Counted from the first letter of the stretch, positions 1-8,720 are shown. The stretch: 64,000 bases of DNA from Streptomyces griseocarneus (GCF_014655595.1 NZ_BNBL01000017.1:62001-126000); one strand, 5' to 3'. Program-made: numbers and translations. Notes: generated by a model from the sequence alone, not told the origin.

Positions 1-570
1 GTCCAGCTCCCGGACCCGCCCGTCGTACGTCGTGAACTCGTAGTGGGAGATGTAGTCGCCGTGGTGGGGGTCGGGTACCGGTTCGACCCGGTTGGGCGGC
101 AATAGGTCGAGGCGGGTGATTGTGCCTCCGCGGCTGCGGGTGATCTCGACGAACGCACCCTTCTTCGACAACAGGAGCTGCGCAGAGAGCCGCTTCTTGA
201 AGACGGTGGCCCGCTCCAGCGGGTTAGCCTGGACGTTCAGGACGTGCAGGAGCGGGTGGTCGGTGAGCGTTTCCGCGAACTGCCGCTCGTCACCACCACG
301 TCCAATCTCGACGGTGAGCGCACTGGGGTGTTTGGAGATCGCCTCGACGGACTTGAAGGTCCAGATACTCCGCTCGTATCCCTCCTGGATGACGCGGTCG
401 AGGTCCCAGCCCGCGGCGCGGTTCTCGGTGCCCCACACGGTCGTGGTGCCCGCGTAGGTCATGGAGACGTACGAGTTGCCGATCGGCCCGGCTGACTTCT
501 CTTCCTGCGGCAGATGCGAGCGCGGGACGAGGAGGCGGCGGAGGCCGGGCAGGAACTGGCGCTGGGGCAT
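1..570 (-). CDS. Phage portal protein, partial (C-terminus beyond window)
   Basis: Portal proteins form the ring at the capsid vertex through which phage DNA is packaged. The frame is open from the ATG at 570 to the window edge, giving 190 codons. It reads like an HK97-type portal: YVSMTYAGTTTVWG near residue 34, TFKSVEAISKHP near 71, and DHPLLHVLNVQANP near 104, followed by LLPPNRVEPVPD near 156. The ATG overlaps the stop of the small membrane gene upstream (TGATG), so translation is probably coupled. The rest of the gene and any capsid genes should lie to the left of the window. Family call is from motif reading only. Confidence 0.8.
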   Translation of the reverse strand, partial: MPQRQFLPGLRRLLVPRSHLPQEEKSAGPIGNSYVSMTYAGTTTVWGTENRAAGWDLDRVIQEGYERSIWTFKSVEAISKHPSALTVEIGRGGDERQFAETLTDHPLLHVLNVQANPLERATVFKKRLSAQLLLSKKGAFVEITRSRGGTITRLDLLPPNRVEPVPDPHHGDYISHYEFTTYDGRVRELD

Positions 571-917
571 CAGGCCCCCTCACTGGCCAGCCACACGCCT
601 GCCGCGGCGAGGGCCGTGCCGACTTCGACCCAGCCCAGCAGTGGAAAGTACGCGAAGGCGCAACCGACGGCGGCCGCGACCACGATGGTGCTGATAGTGC
701 AGGTGACGGCGCGGGAGACCTTGGTCCTCGGCGGTGCCAGGAAGCGGAGGGCCGCGAAGGTGCCCGCGGCCGCCACGCTGCTGCTCAGTACCGGGTGCAT
801 GGCGCCCAGGGCAACGAGCACGACGAGGACGCCGGCAGCGACGAGGAGCAGTCCGGCGGCTTCGCGGGCGAGGCTTCGCGGCGAGGGTGTCTCAGGCGGT
901 GTACTCACGGCGCGCAC
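570..917 (-). CDS. Small hydrophobic membrane protein in phage module
   Basis: 115-aa protein with about four hydrophobic segments (for example GLLLVAAGVLVVLVALGAM and VTCTISTIVVAAAVGCAFAY). GTG at 917 is used here; the GTG at 908 is equally possible because neither has a clear Shine-Dalgarno. Its stop overlaps the portal ATG. Position just before the portal suggests a phage gene; no function is recognised. Confidence 0.65.
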   Translation of the reverse strand: MRAVSTPPETPSPRSLAREAAGLLLVAAGVLVVLVALGAMHPVLSSSVAAAGTFAALRFLAPPRTKVSRAVTCTISTIVVAAAVGCAFAYFPLLGWVEVGTALAAAGVWLASEGA

Positions 918-994
918 GATGGGGTCAGCGTGGCGTTAGTGTCGCGCGCTGGTTTTGGAGGTGTCCAGGGTCGGCTGGGAGAGGACGTGCGCAG

Positions 995-1495
995 TCAGCG
1001 GGGCCGGCTGACTCCGGCCATGTAGGCGCTGATGCCGCGCCGCTGGATTTTCTCACCAGGGATGATCTTGGTGCCCATCGGGGGCGGCGGGACCTTGCGC
1101 TTCTTGCGCGTCGACTGGTCCCCGCCGATCAGGTGCCTGTTGTCCACCTTTTCTGCGCAGTCCTCACCCTTGACCTCGTCGTACGGGCGACGACAGCCCT
1201 TGCAGTACACCTCCAGGGCGTCGACGCGCTGGCCGGCGGTCGCTTTGAAGGAGCCTCGGAAGTCGGCGATGCTCGCGATGCGCGGTTCCACCTGGATCTC
1301 AGCGGCGACGACCCAGGTGTGAGAGAGGTCCTGGGGCGGTTCGGCCGGTGGGATTGGAGGGGCGGGCGGCGCTGCCTTCGTCGCCGCCTTCAGCACCGGA
1401 GCCTGTGAAGCCGGGGCGGGCTTTGACGGGAACAGCGGTTCCTGCCAGAAAGCCCGGCCCGCTGCCCGTGAGAGGGGAGCAGTAGCAGTCGTCAC
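995..1495 (-). CDS. Hypothetical phage protein with Cys cluster
   Basis: 166-aa protein from GTG at 1495, chosen because GGAGG lies six bases upstream; the open frame extends further but without a ribosome site. The N-terminal half is Ala/Pro-rich. Residues 97-113 carry YCKGCRRPYDEVKGEDC, a possible partial zinc site, followed by the basic run TRKKRK. It lies upstream of the membrane and portal genes on the same strand, so it probably belongs to the same phage module. Function unknown. Confidence 0.6.
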   Translation of the reverse strand: MTTATAPLSRAAGRAFWQEPLFPSKPAPASQAPVLKAATKAAPPAPPIPPAEPPQDLSHTWVVAAEIQVEPRIASIADFRGSFKATAGQRVDALEVYCKGCRRPYDEVKGEDCAEKVDNRHLIGGDQSTRKKRKVPPPPMGTKIIPGEKIQRRGISAYMAGVSRPR

Positions 1496-1608
1496 CCATT
1501 CCTCCGCGCCGTTTCGCTGGCGGGGTTGACACAAGAGCCGACCCCTTTCACAGCGCGGAACGTCAAGCGACCGTGATCTGTTACACCGGCCGCTGGCCGA
1601 GTCCGCTC

Positions 1609-1839
1609 TTACCCCAATGCGGACAGCGTCCACTGGTGTGCCGGGTCGGTGAGCCATTCCACCGCCTCGGGGTCGTCCAGCAACAGCTCGGGATCTTGCA
1701 CGCCGACCCTCCGCATGAACTCCACCAGGTCGGCATCGCGGAAGGCGCGACCGAGCGGTTGTTCGACGCCGCCTTGGCGAGCGGTTACGCGACGCCCGCC
1801 GCGCGCGTCGATCCGGTGGACGGAGAACGGAGCAGCCAC
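1609..1839 (-). CDS. Small hypothetical protein
   Basis: 76-aa frame starting at GTG 1839. The C-terminal half (EFMRRVGVQDPELLLDD, then AVEWLTDPAHQW) has normal protein composition with high third-position GC. The start is weakly supported. No recognised family. It follows the kinase gene on the same strand after a 58-base gap. Confidence 0.45.
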   Translation of the reverse strand: MAAPFSVHRIDARGGRRVTARQGGVEQPLGRAFRDADLVEFMRRVGVQDPELLLDDPEAVEWLTDPAHQWTLSALG

Positions 1840-1897
1840 CGCTTCAGCGTCCGCCGCCGTTGACCGACCGGCACGTGGTAGGCGGCCGACCGGGCGG

Positions 1898-2725
1898 TCA
1901 CGGCGGCGGGGCGAGTTCGTCGAGGAGCGGTCGCAAGGCCAGGCGCAGCTTCTCGGCCGTGTTGTCCGTCCGGGTCTGTTCGAACACAGGGGTAGCCCGG
2001 GTGATCAGGTCGGTCAGGCGGCCGGCAGGCGCCTCACGCAGGCTGGCCCGCAGCTGGGGCCCCGAGAGGCCACCGCGCGCCAGGTCCTCGGCGAAGGCCC
2101 GCTCGACGTTGGCGGGGTTCCAGGTGCCGGAGTCGTACTCGTCGAGGAGCGCGGCGGCTTCCCGGCGGGTGCTGTCCGCGGTTAGCCCGGACTCAAGCAT
2201 CACCCGGTTCGCCGTCTCGGTCAGCGAGCTGGACGAGGGGACCACGGTCTCAAGGCCGCCCGGCAGCAGGTCTCCGGGCCGGTACCAGTCCCGCATCTCC
2301 TTCTCGCCATATTCGCTGGCCTGCGGCTTGGATGAGTGACGGCGCAGGGTCTCTTCGAACGGGATGTCGAAGTAATACAGGTGGGTGTGGCCCCGGTGGT
2401 CGCGGACCAGCGCTTCAATCATCGGGCCGTAGTGGGCGGCGTACAGGATGCCTTCGAGGACGACGTGGAAGCCGTGGTCGAGGGCGTAGCGCGCCGTCAC
2501 GTTGATGAGGCCGATGTTCGCGCCGTCGGGGGTGTCTCGCTCGCGCAAGATCACGCGGCGGAGGTTGTCCTGGCCGACCAGGGCGATGCCCCGGCCGTAG
2601 CGCTCGCGCAGCTCGGTGGCGACCGAGGTTTTCCCCGAGCCGGAGTTCCCACGGAGGATGATGAGCCGGGTGTCCTCGGTTCCGAATGGCGCCGGCTGGG
2701 GCTGGCCGGACAGCTGGGGCGTCAC
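1898..2725 (-). CDS. P-loop kinase / AAA-type ATPase
   Basis: 275 aa from GTG 2725, which overlaps the stop of the upstream NUDIX gene (GTGA). Walker A is RGNSGSGKTSVATEL close to the N-terminus, and the fold resembles small-molecule kinases of the chloramphenicol-phosphotransferase or zeta-toxin type: VLEGILYAAHYGPMI and LYYFDIPFEETLRRH are the usual lid and Asp regions. The C-terminal 90 residues look like an added helical domain. The longer open frame upstream of GTG 2725 only shadows the NUDIX gene. Substrate unknown; coupling to NUDIX suggests nucleotide or small-molecule phosphate chemistry. Confidence 0.7.
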   Translation of the reverse strand: MTPQLSGQPQPAPFGTEDTRLIILRGNSGSGKTSVATELRERYGRGIALVGQDNLRRVILRERDTPDGANIGLINVTARYALDHGFHVVLEGILYAAHYGPMIEALVRDHRGHTHLYYFDIPFEETLRRHSSKPQASEYGEKEMRDWYRPGDLLPGGLETVVPSSSSLTETANRVMLESGLTADSTRREAAALLDEYDSGTWNPANVERAFAEDLARGGLSGPQLRASLREAPAGRLTDLITRATPVFEQTRTDNTAEKLRLALRPLLDELAPPP

Positions 2726-3234
2726 TCGACGTCTCCGGCGTAGAACGCGTGCGCAGTGCCAGCGGCGGCCTGGGCGGCGAGCCCGGGGAGCAGGGCCTGG
2801 AGGAACGGGGGGATCATCGACAGGCTGGCGACCTTTTCGAGCGGGACCCATTCGATGCCGGTCTGGGGGGCGTCGTGCTGGGTGCCACCGAGGGTGTCGG
2901 GTTCGTGCAGGATCTCGCACCAGAAGATGGCCTCGACGCGGTGATGGCCGGTCTCCGCCGGGATGTTGCTGTCCGGGTGGTTTCCGGCGATGTGCTCGCG
3001 CAGCAGGAGCATCTGGCCGGCTGTGACGCGGACGCCGGTTTCTTCGAGGACTTCGCGCTCGGCGCAGGCGGCGAGGGTCTCGCCGGGCTGCTGTCCGCCG
3101 CCGGGGAGCCAGTAGTTCTCGGAGTTCGGGTCGGGCCAGGTGCCGCGGACCATCAGCACCTGGCCGTCGCGGACGACGAGGGCGGAGGCAGCGTTGCGGA
3201 GATAGAAGCCGTCGGCGGGCTGCTGGGTCGTCAT
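2722..3234 (-). CDS. NUDIX hydrolase
   Basis: 170 aa. NUDIX enzymes hydrolyse nucleoside diphosphates linked to another group. The complete box is present: GGQQPGETLAACAERE then VLEETGV (G-x5-E-x7-RE-x2-EE-x-G). ATG 3234 is the first start giving a complete N-terminal strand (YLRNAASALVVRDGQVLMV). Overlaps the downstream kinase by four bases, so the two are co-translated. One of five NUDIX genes in the first 26 kb. Confidence 0.85.
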   Translation of the reverse strand: MTTQQPADGFYLRNAASALVVRDGQVLMVRGTWPDPNSENYWLPGGGQQPGETLAACAEREVLEETGVRVTAGQMLLLREHIAGNHPDSNIPAETGHHRVEAIFWCEILHEPDTLGGTQHDAPQTGIEWVPLEKVASLSMIPPFLQALLPGLAAQAAAGTAHAFYAGDVE

Positions 3235-3326
3235 CGCCCGTACGGTAGTCGCACTGCGTGCGCCGTCGTCCGGTGTTCTCGGAGGATGTACCGGTCGGGG
3301 TGACAGGGCTCGACGGTCAGGCGGGC

Positions 3327-3800
3327 TCATCGTGCTGGTCGCCAGACCATGCGCTGGTAGGGGATCGGCCGGAACCCCAGCTCCTCGTATAAGCCGATGC
3401 CGGACTCGGTGGCGGTGAGAGCGGCCGAGGAACAGCCCTGGGCGGCGAGCCAGTCGCGGGCGGCCCGGGTGACACGGCGGGCGTAGCCGCGACGGCGGTA
3501 CATGGGGTCGGTGGCGACCTGGTGGATCTCCCCGTGCCACAGGGCGAGCGAGGCATGGCCAGGAAGCCGTGGGGAGAGGCCGGCGCCCGCACACGAGGCG
3601 AGCCTGCCGGGTGTGTCGGGGGCGTCGAGGACGAACATGGCGAAGCGGGGAGTCTCCAGCATGGAGATCAGCGCGTTCTCACACTGCTTCAGCCAGTCTC
3701 CGTCCGGGGTGGGCTCGTCGTGGTTGGCGTCGAGCATGACGCGGCGGAGCCGGACGAGTTCAGGAGCGTCGTCGGGTATCGCGCGGCGGACGATCGGCAT
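3327..3800 (-). CDS. GNAT-family N-acetyltransferase
   Basis: 157 aa. GNAT enzymes transfer acetyl groups from acetyl-CoA to amines. The acetyl-CoA loop is ATDPMYRRRGYARRVTRAAR (the R/Q-x-x-G-x-G/A motif), followed by the usual C-terminal segment ESGIGLYEELGF. Acceptor unknown. Same strand as the NUDIX-kinase pair, 92 bases upstream of it. Confidence 0.85.
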   Translation of the reverse strand: MPIVRRAIPDDAPELVRLRRVMLDANHDEPTPDGDWLKQCENALISMLETPRFAMFVLDAPDTPGRLASCAGAGLSPRLPGHASLALWHGEIHQVATDPMYRRRGYARRVTRAARDWLAAQGCSSAALTATESGIGLYEELGFRPIPYQRMVWRPAR

Positions 3801-3873
3801 GCGCGGGATCGTAGCGACGTACTGCCCTTGCGGGAGGCCGGATGCCTACACTGCCGAGGTCCGGACAAGGGCA

Positions 3874-3904
3874 CGCCCCTCCCCATATGCCCTGGGGAGG
3901 GGCG
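3874..3904 (-). terminator. Terminator-like hairpin after the XRE/DUF397 pair
   Basis: Perfect 11-bp stem CGCCCCTCCCC / GGGGAGGGGCG with a nine-base loop, between the end of the DUF397 gene and the start of the GNAT gene. No T-run, as is usual in GC-rich actinobacteria. Confidence 0.6.
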
Positions 3905-3936
3905 CGTTCACATGATGTTGGCACTCAACTGCGCAT

Positions 3937-4167
3937 CTACAGCTTGTCGGTGGCGACGAAGGCGCAGAAGGCATTCCAGCTTTCGGTGGGGCAGCGCAGC
4001 TGTGCGCGGTGGGGGGCCTTGGAGTCGCGGACAGCCATACCGAGGAGCGTGCCGAGGTTGTGGACCTCTGTGACCTCGACGCATGCCTGGTTGCCGTTGC
4101 TTTCGTGTGACTTGCGCCAGACGGCGCCTGTCAGGTCTGCTGTATGCAGGGCTTCGTTGCGATTCAT
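3937..4167 (-). CDS. DUF397 domain protein
   Basis: 76 aa. DUF397 proteins are small partners of XRE regulators in Streptomyces. Hallmarks are TGAVWRKSHESNGNQACVEV and the later VRDSKAP motif, with ESWNAFCAFV at the C-terminus. It starts a few bases after the XRE gene upstream, the standard pair arrangement. In known pairs the small protein modulates its regulator; that role here is inferred. Confidence 0.9.
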   Translation of the reverse strand: MNRNEALHTADLTGAVWRKSHESNGNQACVEVTEVHNLGTLLGMAVRDSKAPHRAQLRCPTESWNAFCAFVATDKL

Positions 4168-4170
4168 TGC

Positions 4171-5115
4171 CTAGTCCTTCTCCATGATTCTCTTAATGAT
4201 TTCCCGTGAGTCCGCCACGGGAAGTGCGGTGGCAACGACGCGCTCGAATGCCTGCTCGTAGATGTCCACGTGCTCGGTACCCTCGACGAATTGCCCGCCG
4301 ACCAGGTTCTCGACGAGGACGACGGTCGGCCACGGAGCGGGGAAGCGAACAACTTCGAAAAGACCCATCATTGCCGGGTTTGGCACCATGGCCATTGGCA
4401 TGACCTGGATGGTGATGTTCGGCAGGTCCGACATATCGAGCAGGTGACGGAGCTGTTCTCGCATCAGGGTCGGCTGGGACGGGAAACGCTGGTGCAGTAC
4501 GGCTTCGTGGATGACCGCCCAGAAGCTCAAGGGCGGTCGGCCGCCATCGCGTTTCGCGGTCAGTACGGCCTGTCGAGCCTTGCGGACCTCGGCAAAGGCG
4601 TTGACTTCATCGATCGGTCGCCAGAACGATCCGGCGGCAATGATCTCGCGCGCGTAGGCTCCGGTCTGGAACAGGCCAGGGATCAGGTTGGGGGAGCAGA
4701 TGCGCGTGCTCTCGGCGTCCGTCTCGAGCGAGAGGTAGTCCTTGGTGAGCTCGTCAACGACGTCTCCGTAGTTCTTCCACCAGCCCCGTTTACCCGCGTC
4801 TCTGGCCAGTGCCTCGATGGCCGCGAGGACGTCGGGTGCGTCCACGCCGTAGGTGCTGAGGAGCTTGGCTGCCCCGGCGGCGCTGATGTGCCCCTTGGCG
4901 AGCTCGACCTTGGAGAGCCTGGTGCGGTCCCATCCGATGGTCTCGGCTGCCTGTTCCAGGCTCATGCCGGTCTGGTTGCGGAACTTTCGGAGCGCTTCGC
5001 CGAGGCGCCGCCTTCTGAGGGTCGGCCGGGCTGGTTGGTTCGGTATGGACTTTTCGTCCTCCACGGGTGGTGAACTGCCTTGCTGGGGTGTCCTATTGGG
5101 CCCTCCAGGTTGCAT
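4171..5115 (-). CDS. XRE-family regulator with DUF5753-type sensor domain
   Basis: 314 aa from ATG 5115; GTG starts nearer the helix-turn-helix are possible because no start has a strong ribosome site. The HTH runs through LGEALRKFRNQTGMSLEQAA and TRLSKVELAKGHISAAG. The rest matches the actinobacterial DUF5753 sensor region: LIPGLFQTGAYAREII, then RQAVLT, LHEAVLHQRF-like text and NITIQVMPM. Followed by its DUF397 partner. Confidence 0.88.
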   Translation of the reverse strand: MQPGGPNRTPQQGSSPPVEDEKSIPNQPARPTLRRRRLGEALRKFRNQTGMSLEQAAETIGWDRTRLSKVELAKGHISAAGAAKLLSTYGVDAPDVLAAIEALARDAGKRGWWKNYGDVVDELTKDYLSLETDAESTRICSPNLIPGLFQTGAYAREIIAAGSFWRPIDEVNAFAEVRKARQAVLTAKRDGGRPPLSFWAVIHEAVLHQRFPSQPTLMREQLRHLLDMSDLPNITIQVMPMAMVPNPAMMGLFEVVRFPAPWPTVVLVENLVGGQFVEGTEHVDIYEQAFERVVATALPVADSREIIKRIMEKD

Positions 5116-5138
5116 TGTGCACTCGCTGGGTTGTGCAC
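5115..5138. promoter_or_regulatory. Direct repeat TTGTGCAC at the XRE gene start
   Basis: TTGTGCAC occurs at 5115-5122 and 5131-5138, a 16-base period. Each contains the palindrome GTGCAC. It overlaps the likely translation start of the XRE/DUF397 operon and may be its operator. Confidence 0.4.
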
Positions 5139-5351
5139 GTCGATAGAACGTGGGTACGGCATGTGCCAATTAGGGTTGGCGAGGTTGCAAACCCCGTCAC
5201 CGAAGGGGCATCCTGCCTGAGCCAAGGTGATGCGCATCACGGTTCGCGCTCATCCGGTGATCAGTGCGCGGCGGCTCGTCGTCCCCCGAGGATGAAGCGG
5301 CGGGCCGCCGCTGCCAGCGACTACCTTCACCGCTCGTCCAGGAGCCTCCCC

Positions 5352-5546
5352 ATGCCCGTGTTTCCTGGTACCGCCATGTCTGGACCCGCCCAGAAGTACG
5401 AGAGCCCCGCCGAGTCCCCCATTGGCGCCCGCTACCGGCAGGCTCACGGGGACACGGCGGACTGGCCTGCTGACGACTTCGAGGTCTACTGGGACCTCGC
5501 CCGCGTGGTGCCCGTCCCCGACCTCGGCCCCGGGCAGACCCGATGA
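5352..5546 (+). CDS. Small hypothetical protein
   Basis: 64 aa, acidic and rich in aromatic residues at the end (ADDFEVYWDLARVVPVPDLG). ATG 5352 is preceded by AGGAG eight bases upstream, which decides the start against the longer open frame. It lies divergently from the XRE/DUF397 operon and convergent with the next regulator. Function unknown. Confidence 0.6.
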   Translation: MPVFPGTAMSGPAQKYESPAESPIGARYRQAHGDTADWPADDFEVYWDLARVVPVPDLGPGQTR

Positions 5547-5566
5547 CCGCGCCTGCAGCCCCGCTG

Positions 5567-6727
5567 CTACGCGGCCATCTCCTGTCGCATCCGGTCCAGC
5601 GCCTCGCCTGCCGCGTCCCGGATGTCCGGCAGCCGCTGGCCGGTGGCGCGCATGATGCGCTGCAACTGGTGCGGCAGCCGCTGCACCACCGCTTCACCCA
5701 CCGCCACGTCCAGGGCCTCGGCCGCCCCCGTGCCGTCGCCGCCGAGCAGACGGACTTGGGCGACGGTGATCAGCTCGATCACCCTCCACTGCGGCGCTAC
5801 GGTCGACGAGCGTGCCGGCCGGTCCTCCGCGAGCCTTATTGCCGCCGGCGCGCGGCCCGTCGCGAGGAGGCCGCGCAGGCGGATCTCGTGCAGGGCGTAC
5901 GGGTTGAACAGCGAGGTGTGCGCCGCGGTGTCGAGAAGCCGGCCGGTCTCGCGCATCACCGTGTCGAACAGCTCCTGGTCACCGAGGGCACCCGCTGCGC
6001 GGGCCAGGAGCGGCAGGACGGCGGCCCGGTCGTCGAGCGTGGGCGCGATGGCGGCGGCATGGCGCAGGCGCTCGACAGCTGCTCCGGTCAGACGGGCCTT
6101 GCGCAGCTCGTTGCCGTGCATGCGCAGGATGCCGGAGAGCAGTCCGGGGTCGTGGCCAAGGTGGCGGGCCGCTTCGAGACTGCGGGCGGTCCATCGGGCT
6201 GCGGTGGCCAGGCGCTCTTCGGGGAGCACGTTACCGAGGGCGACGCCGAGGCCGACGCGGGCGTGGGCGAGGAGCCGTACGACGTCGCGTTCACTGTGGC
6301 CGTCCTCGACCCGGGCTTCGAGGCGCGCGACGAGGGGCCACAGTTCGGCGACGGCTTCGGAGGCGTGGCCGGACTGGCGGGCGATCTCGGCGAGCCGGAC
6401 GGTGGACTCGCCGAACTGCAACATCGCCCGGTGGTCGGTGTCCGCGACGTCCGTCACCCCGAGGACGTGCGGCGGGAGGCCGAGGCATTCCGCGACGCGG
6501 CGTCGGGACCCGACATCGTCCAACGAGCGTTTGCCCAGCTCCAGGGCCGAGACGTACGTCTTGTCGTAGCCCAGGATCTCGCCGAGTTCGGTCTGGTTGA
6601 TCCGGTGCACGGCCCGGTGAAACCGCAGGATGACGCCGAGGTCGCGGGTGGCGAGGACGGCCTCGGCCTGCGGGGTCGCCCAGTGCCACACCACATGGCG
6701 GGCGGCAGGACGGGACGCCGGAAGCAT
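5567..6727 (-). CDS. XRE-family regulator with helical (TPR-like) sensor region
   Basis: 386 aa. The HTH lies at about residues 29-84 (INQTELGEILGYDKTYVSAL). The remaining 300 residues are almost purely helical, with Ala/Leu/Arg-rich repeats like those of TPR-containing Streptomyces regulators. It lies 15 bases downstream of the NUDIX gene on the same strand, so they are probably one operon. The inverted repeat at 7246-7263, in the divergent promoter region upstream, is a plausible operator. Confidence 0.8.
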   Translation of the reverse strand: MLPASRPAARHVVWHWATPQAEAVLATRDLGVILRFHRAVHRINQTELGEILGYDKTYVSALELGKRSLDDVGSRRRVAECLGLPPHVLGVTDVADTDHRAMLQFGESTVRLAEIARQSGHASEAVAELWPLVARLEARVEDGHSERDVVRLLAHARVGLGVALGNVLPEERLATAARWTARSLEAARHLGHDPGLLSGILRMHGNELRKARLTGAAVERLRHAAAIAPTLDDRAAVLPLLARAAGALGDQELFDTVMRETGRLLDTAAHTSLFNPYALHEIRLRGLLATGRAPAAIRLAEDRPARSSTVAPQWRVIELITVAQVRLLGGDGTGAAEALDVAVGEAVVQRLPHQLQRIMRATGQRLPDIRDAAGEALDRMRQEMAA

Positions 6728-6742
6728 CGTGTTGCCGGCCGG

Positions 6743-7162
6743 TCAGCGGTGTCGCTGTCCGTACCAGGCGGCAATCGCGCGCTTGTACCCGTCGGGCATG
6801 TGCAGGTCCGGCACCTCGTCGGCCGTGAACAGGGCGATCTCCTTGTGCTCGTGGCTGACGACTGGCGTCCGGTCCGGGGTGAGCACAGTGCAGCCGTAGG
6901 TGATGATGAGGACGCGCCGGCTGGGGATCGGTTCGTAGATCCACACGCCACCGTCGATGAGCGGTCCGGTCTTCACCTCCCAGCCGGTCTCCTCCAGCAG
7001 CTCCCGCTCGACCGTCGTCTCCGGACTGTCGTCGTCGTGCTCGAGGCGGCCCCCTGGCAGCTCCCACTCCTGTCTCTCGTTCTTCAGCAGCAGGACGCGC
7101 TGGTGGATGTCGAGGGCGACGGCTTTGACGGAGACGGGCCAGGTCGGGGGCGTGTAGATCAT
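6743..7162 (-). CDS. NUDIX hydrolase
   Basis: 139 aa. Box: GGRLEHDDDSPETTVERE then LLEETGW, one residue longer than standard before the first Glu. ATG 7162 has AAGGA at an ideal distance, so the longer upstream open frame is not used. Transcribed with the XRE gene that follows and divergent from the oxygenase operon. Confidence 0.85.
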   Translation of the reverse strand: MIYTPPTWPVSVKAVALDIHQRVLLLKNERQEWELPGGRLEHDDDSPETTVERELLEETGWEVKTGPLIDGGVWIYEPIPSRRVLIITYGCTVLTPDRTPVVSHEHKEIALFTADEVPDLHMPDGYKRAIAAWYGQRHR

Positions 7163-7245
7163 CGCTGTCCTTCGCGGTTCATCGCCGGTCCAAGGGGCGT
7201 GCGGAACATAGCATGCGGCCTCCAACTCGCCATCCGATTGGCCGA

Positions 7246-7263
7246 ATTGTCCGAGTCGACAAT
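7246..7263. promoter_or_regulatory. Inverted repeat in divergent promoter region
   Basis: ATTGTC-N6-GACAAT, a perfect 6-bp dyad midway between the NUDIX/XRE operon and the oxygenase operon. Placement suits an operator for the XRE protein encoded at 5567-6727. Inference from symmetry and position. Confidence 0.45.
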
Positions 7264-7333
7264 CTGTCGCTGTACCCCGCCGCCCCGTGCCCCGGACCCT
7301 GGCCGCACCATTCCTGACGAGAGGAGCGCGCCG

Positions 7334-8119
7334 ATGCGCGAGGCCCAGCCCTTCACGGCCCACTACATCGACATCCAGTCGCCGCAGGCCGAGGAGCAGG
7401 CCCACGAACAGTTACGCGATACCGGGCTGATCACCCTCACAGGCTTCACCTCCCGCACCGTCGTCCGCGACTTCGCCAGCCGGATCATGGACATCACCCC
7501 GCATCGCGACAGCGACCCCGACGGGCTCACCACCATCCGCGACACCCGCCGCCACACGCACCTTGCCGGATACGGGGGTTTCGGCAGTGGCGAGCTGGCC
7601 CCGCACACCGAGCGTTCCGGTACCCCGGCCCCGCCCCGGCTCATGCTGCTGGTCTGCGGCACCCCCGCCCACCATGGGGGCGCCTGCCTGCTGACTGACG
7701 GCCGCGCCGTGTACGCGGACATCGCGGCCCGCCGCCGCGAAGCTGTCATCGCACTCAGCCGGCCTCGCACGGCCTACTTCGGCGGCGGTGACGGTCACCC
7801 CACACAGGTGTTCACCGGGCACCCCGATGACCGGATCTCCATCCGGCTCCGGCTCGACGGCCTCGCCCGGTTCAGCCCCACCGTGCAGCCCTACCTGCCC
7901 TACCTGCGCAACGCGCTCACCACCTACCAGATCCGCCTCCCGCTCGACGCCGGCCAGGCATACCTGCTCGACAACGAACGCTGGCTCCACGCCCGCGAAG
8001 CCTTCACCGGCAACCGCCTGTGCTGGCGCGCCCTGGGCGAGCCCCACGTCGCTCTCCTCAGCGGATTCGCCCCCGCGTCCAGAAACGCGACCGCGGCCAG
8101 CCCGGTGGTCGTGTCATGA
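7334..8119 (+). CDS. Fe(II)/2-oxoglutarate oxygenase, TauD/clavaminate-synthase-like
   Basis: 261 aa. Such enzymes hydroxylate or desaturate small molecules using iron and 2-oxoglutarate. Iron ligands appear as H91-T-E93 (APHTERS) and H219 (RWLHARE), with an Arg shortly after (R228 or R232) to bind the co-substrate. ATG 7334 follows GAGAGGAG. First gene of a plus-strand operon of small proteins: its stop overlaps the next ATG. Substrate unknown. Confidence 0.8.
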   Translation: MREAQPFTAHYIDIQSPQAEEQAHEQLRDTGLITLTGFTSRTVVRDFASRIMDITPHRDSDPDGLTTIRDTRRHTHLAGYGGFGSGELAPHTERSGTPAPPRLMLLVCGTPAHHGGACLLTDGRAVYADIAARRREAVIALSRPRTAYFGGGDGHPTQVFTGHPDDRISIRLRLDGLARFSPTVQPYLPYLRNALTTYQIRLPLDAGQAYLLDNERWLHAREAFTGNRLCWRALGEPHVALLSGFAPASRNATAASPVVVS

Positions 8120-8553
8120 GAACCCCCGAGATCACCCGCCCCCAGCGGCACGGCACCGGCTGGCGCGCTGTCTGGGCCAGGCCCGACAAGTACCCGATCG
8201 ACGTCGACGACATCATGAGCACGATCCGCGCCACCCTCGACCGGCTGCCGCTGGCCGCCACCGTCGACCACCTGCTGCTGCAGCTGCGCGGCCACATCCA
8301 GCTGCTCCTGCCCGAGATCGAGTCCAAGAACTGGGCGAGGCACGGCCAGGACGACGCCCAGATCCGCCTTGTGACCGGGTTCGTGCGGGACCGGCTGAGT
8401 GGGGAGCCGATGTCCGGGCCGGCAGTCGTGCGCTGCGTGTACGCCCAGGAGATGGCCTGCGTCTGTCGCGATCTCCTCGCTCTCGCGCTCGTCGAGCCGG
8501 GAGCCGAGCAGCAGCTGGCTGCCATCACCTCGAACTACCTGTGCCGGAGCTGA
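8116..8553 (+). CDS. DUF6415-like small protein
   Basis: 145 aa, helical. The ATG overlaps the oxygenase stop (ATGA). Features shared with the protein at 8717: DVDDIMSTIRATLDRLP near the N-terminus, an HIQLLLPEIES helix, and a C-terminal LARDLL-type helix. I recognise this as similar to DUF6415 proteins of Streptomyces, whose function is not known to me. No catalytic motif seen. Confidence 0.6.
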   Translation: MRTPEITRPQRHGTGWRAVWARPDKYPIDVDDIMSTIRATLDRLPLAATVDHLLLQLRGHIQLLLPEIESKNWARHGQDDAQIRLVTGFVRDRLSGEPMSGPAVVRCVYAQEMACVCRDLLALALVEPGAEQQLAAITSNYLCRS

Positions 8554-8555
8554 TC

Positions 8556-8720
8556 ATGCCGAACTTTGCGGGCACTGCCGTGCCGAACCTGCCCCCGCTG
8601 CCCGAGCGCGAGCGGCCGACGCTTCAGCAGAAGCTCCAGCGGCGGTACTCGCTCGTGGCCCCCAACGAGTCGCGCAACGAGAGCGAGGTCGACGAGACGT
8701 CGGCCGGTGAGGAGCGATGA
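8556..8720 (+). CDS. Small hypothetical protein
   Basis: 54 aa, starting at ATG 8556 two bases after the previous stop and ending with TGA that overlaps the next ATG. Pro/Glu/Arg-rich (PNLPPLPERERPTLQQKLQ, then acidic tail). No known family. The coupling on both sides is the main reason to call it. Confidence 0.6.
   Translation: MPNFAGTAVPNLPPLPERERPTLQQKLQRRYSLVAPNESRNESEVDETSAGEER

Noticed and set aside
5543..8119. 858-codon plus-strand open frame
   Set aside because: Only its last 261 codons (from ATG 7334) read as protein; the rest is antisense to the regulator and NUDIX genes.
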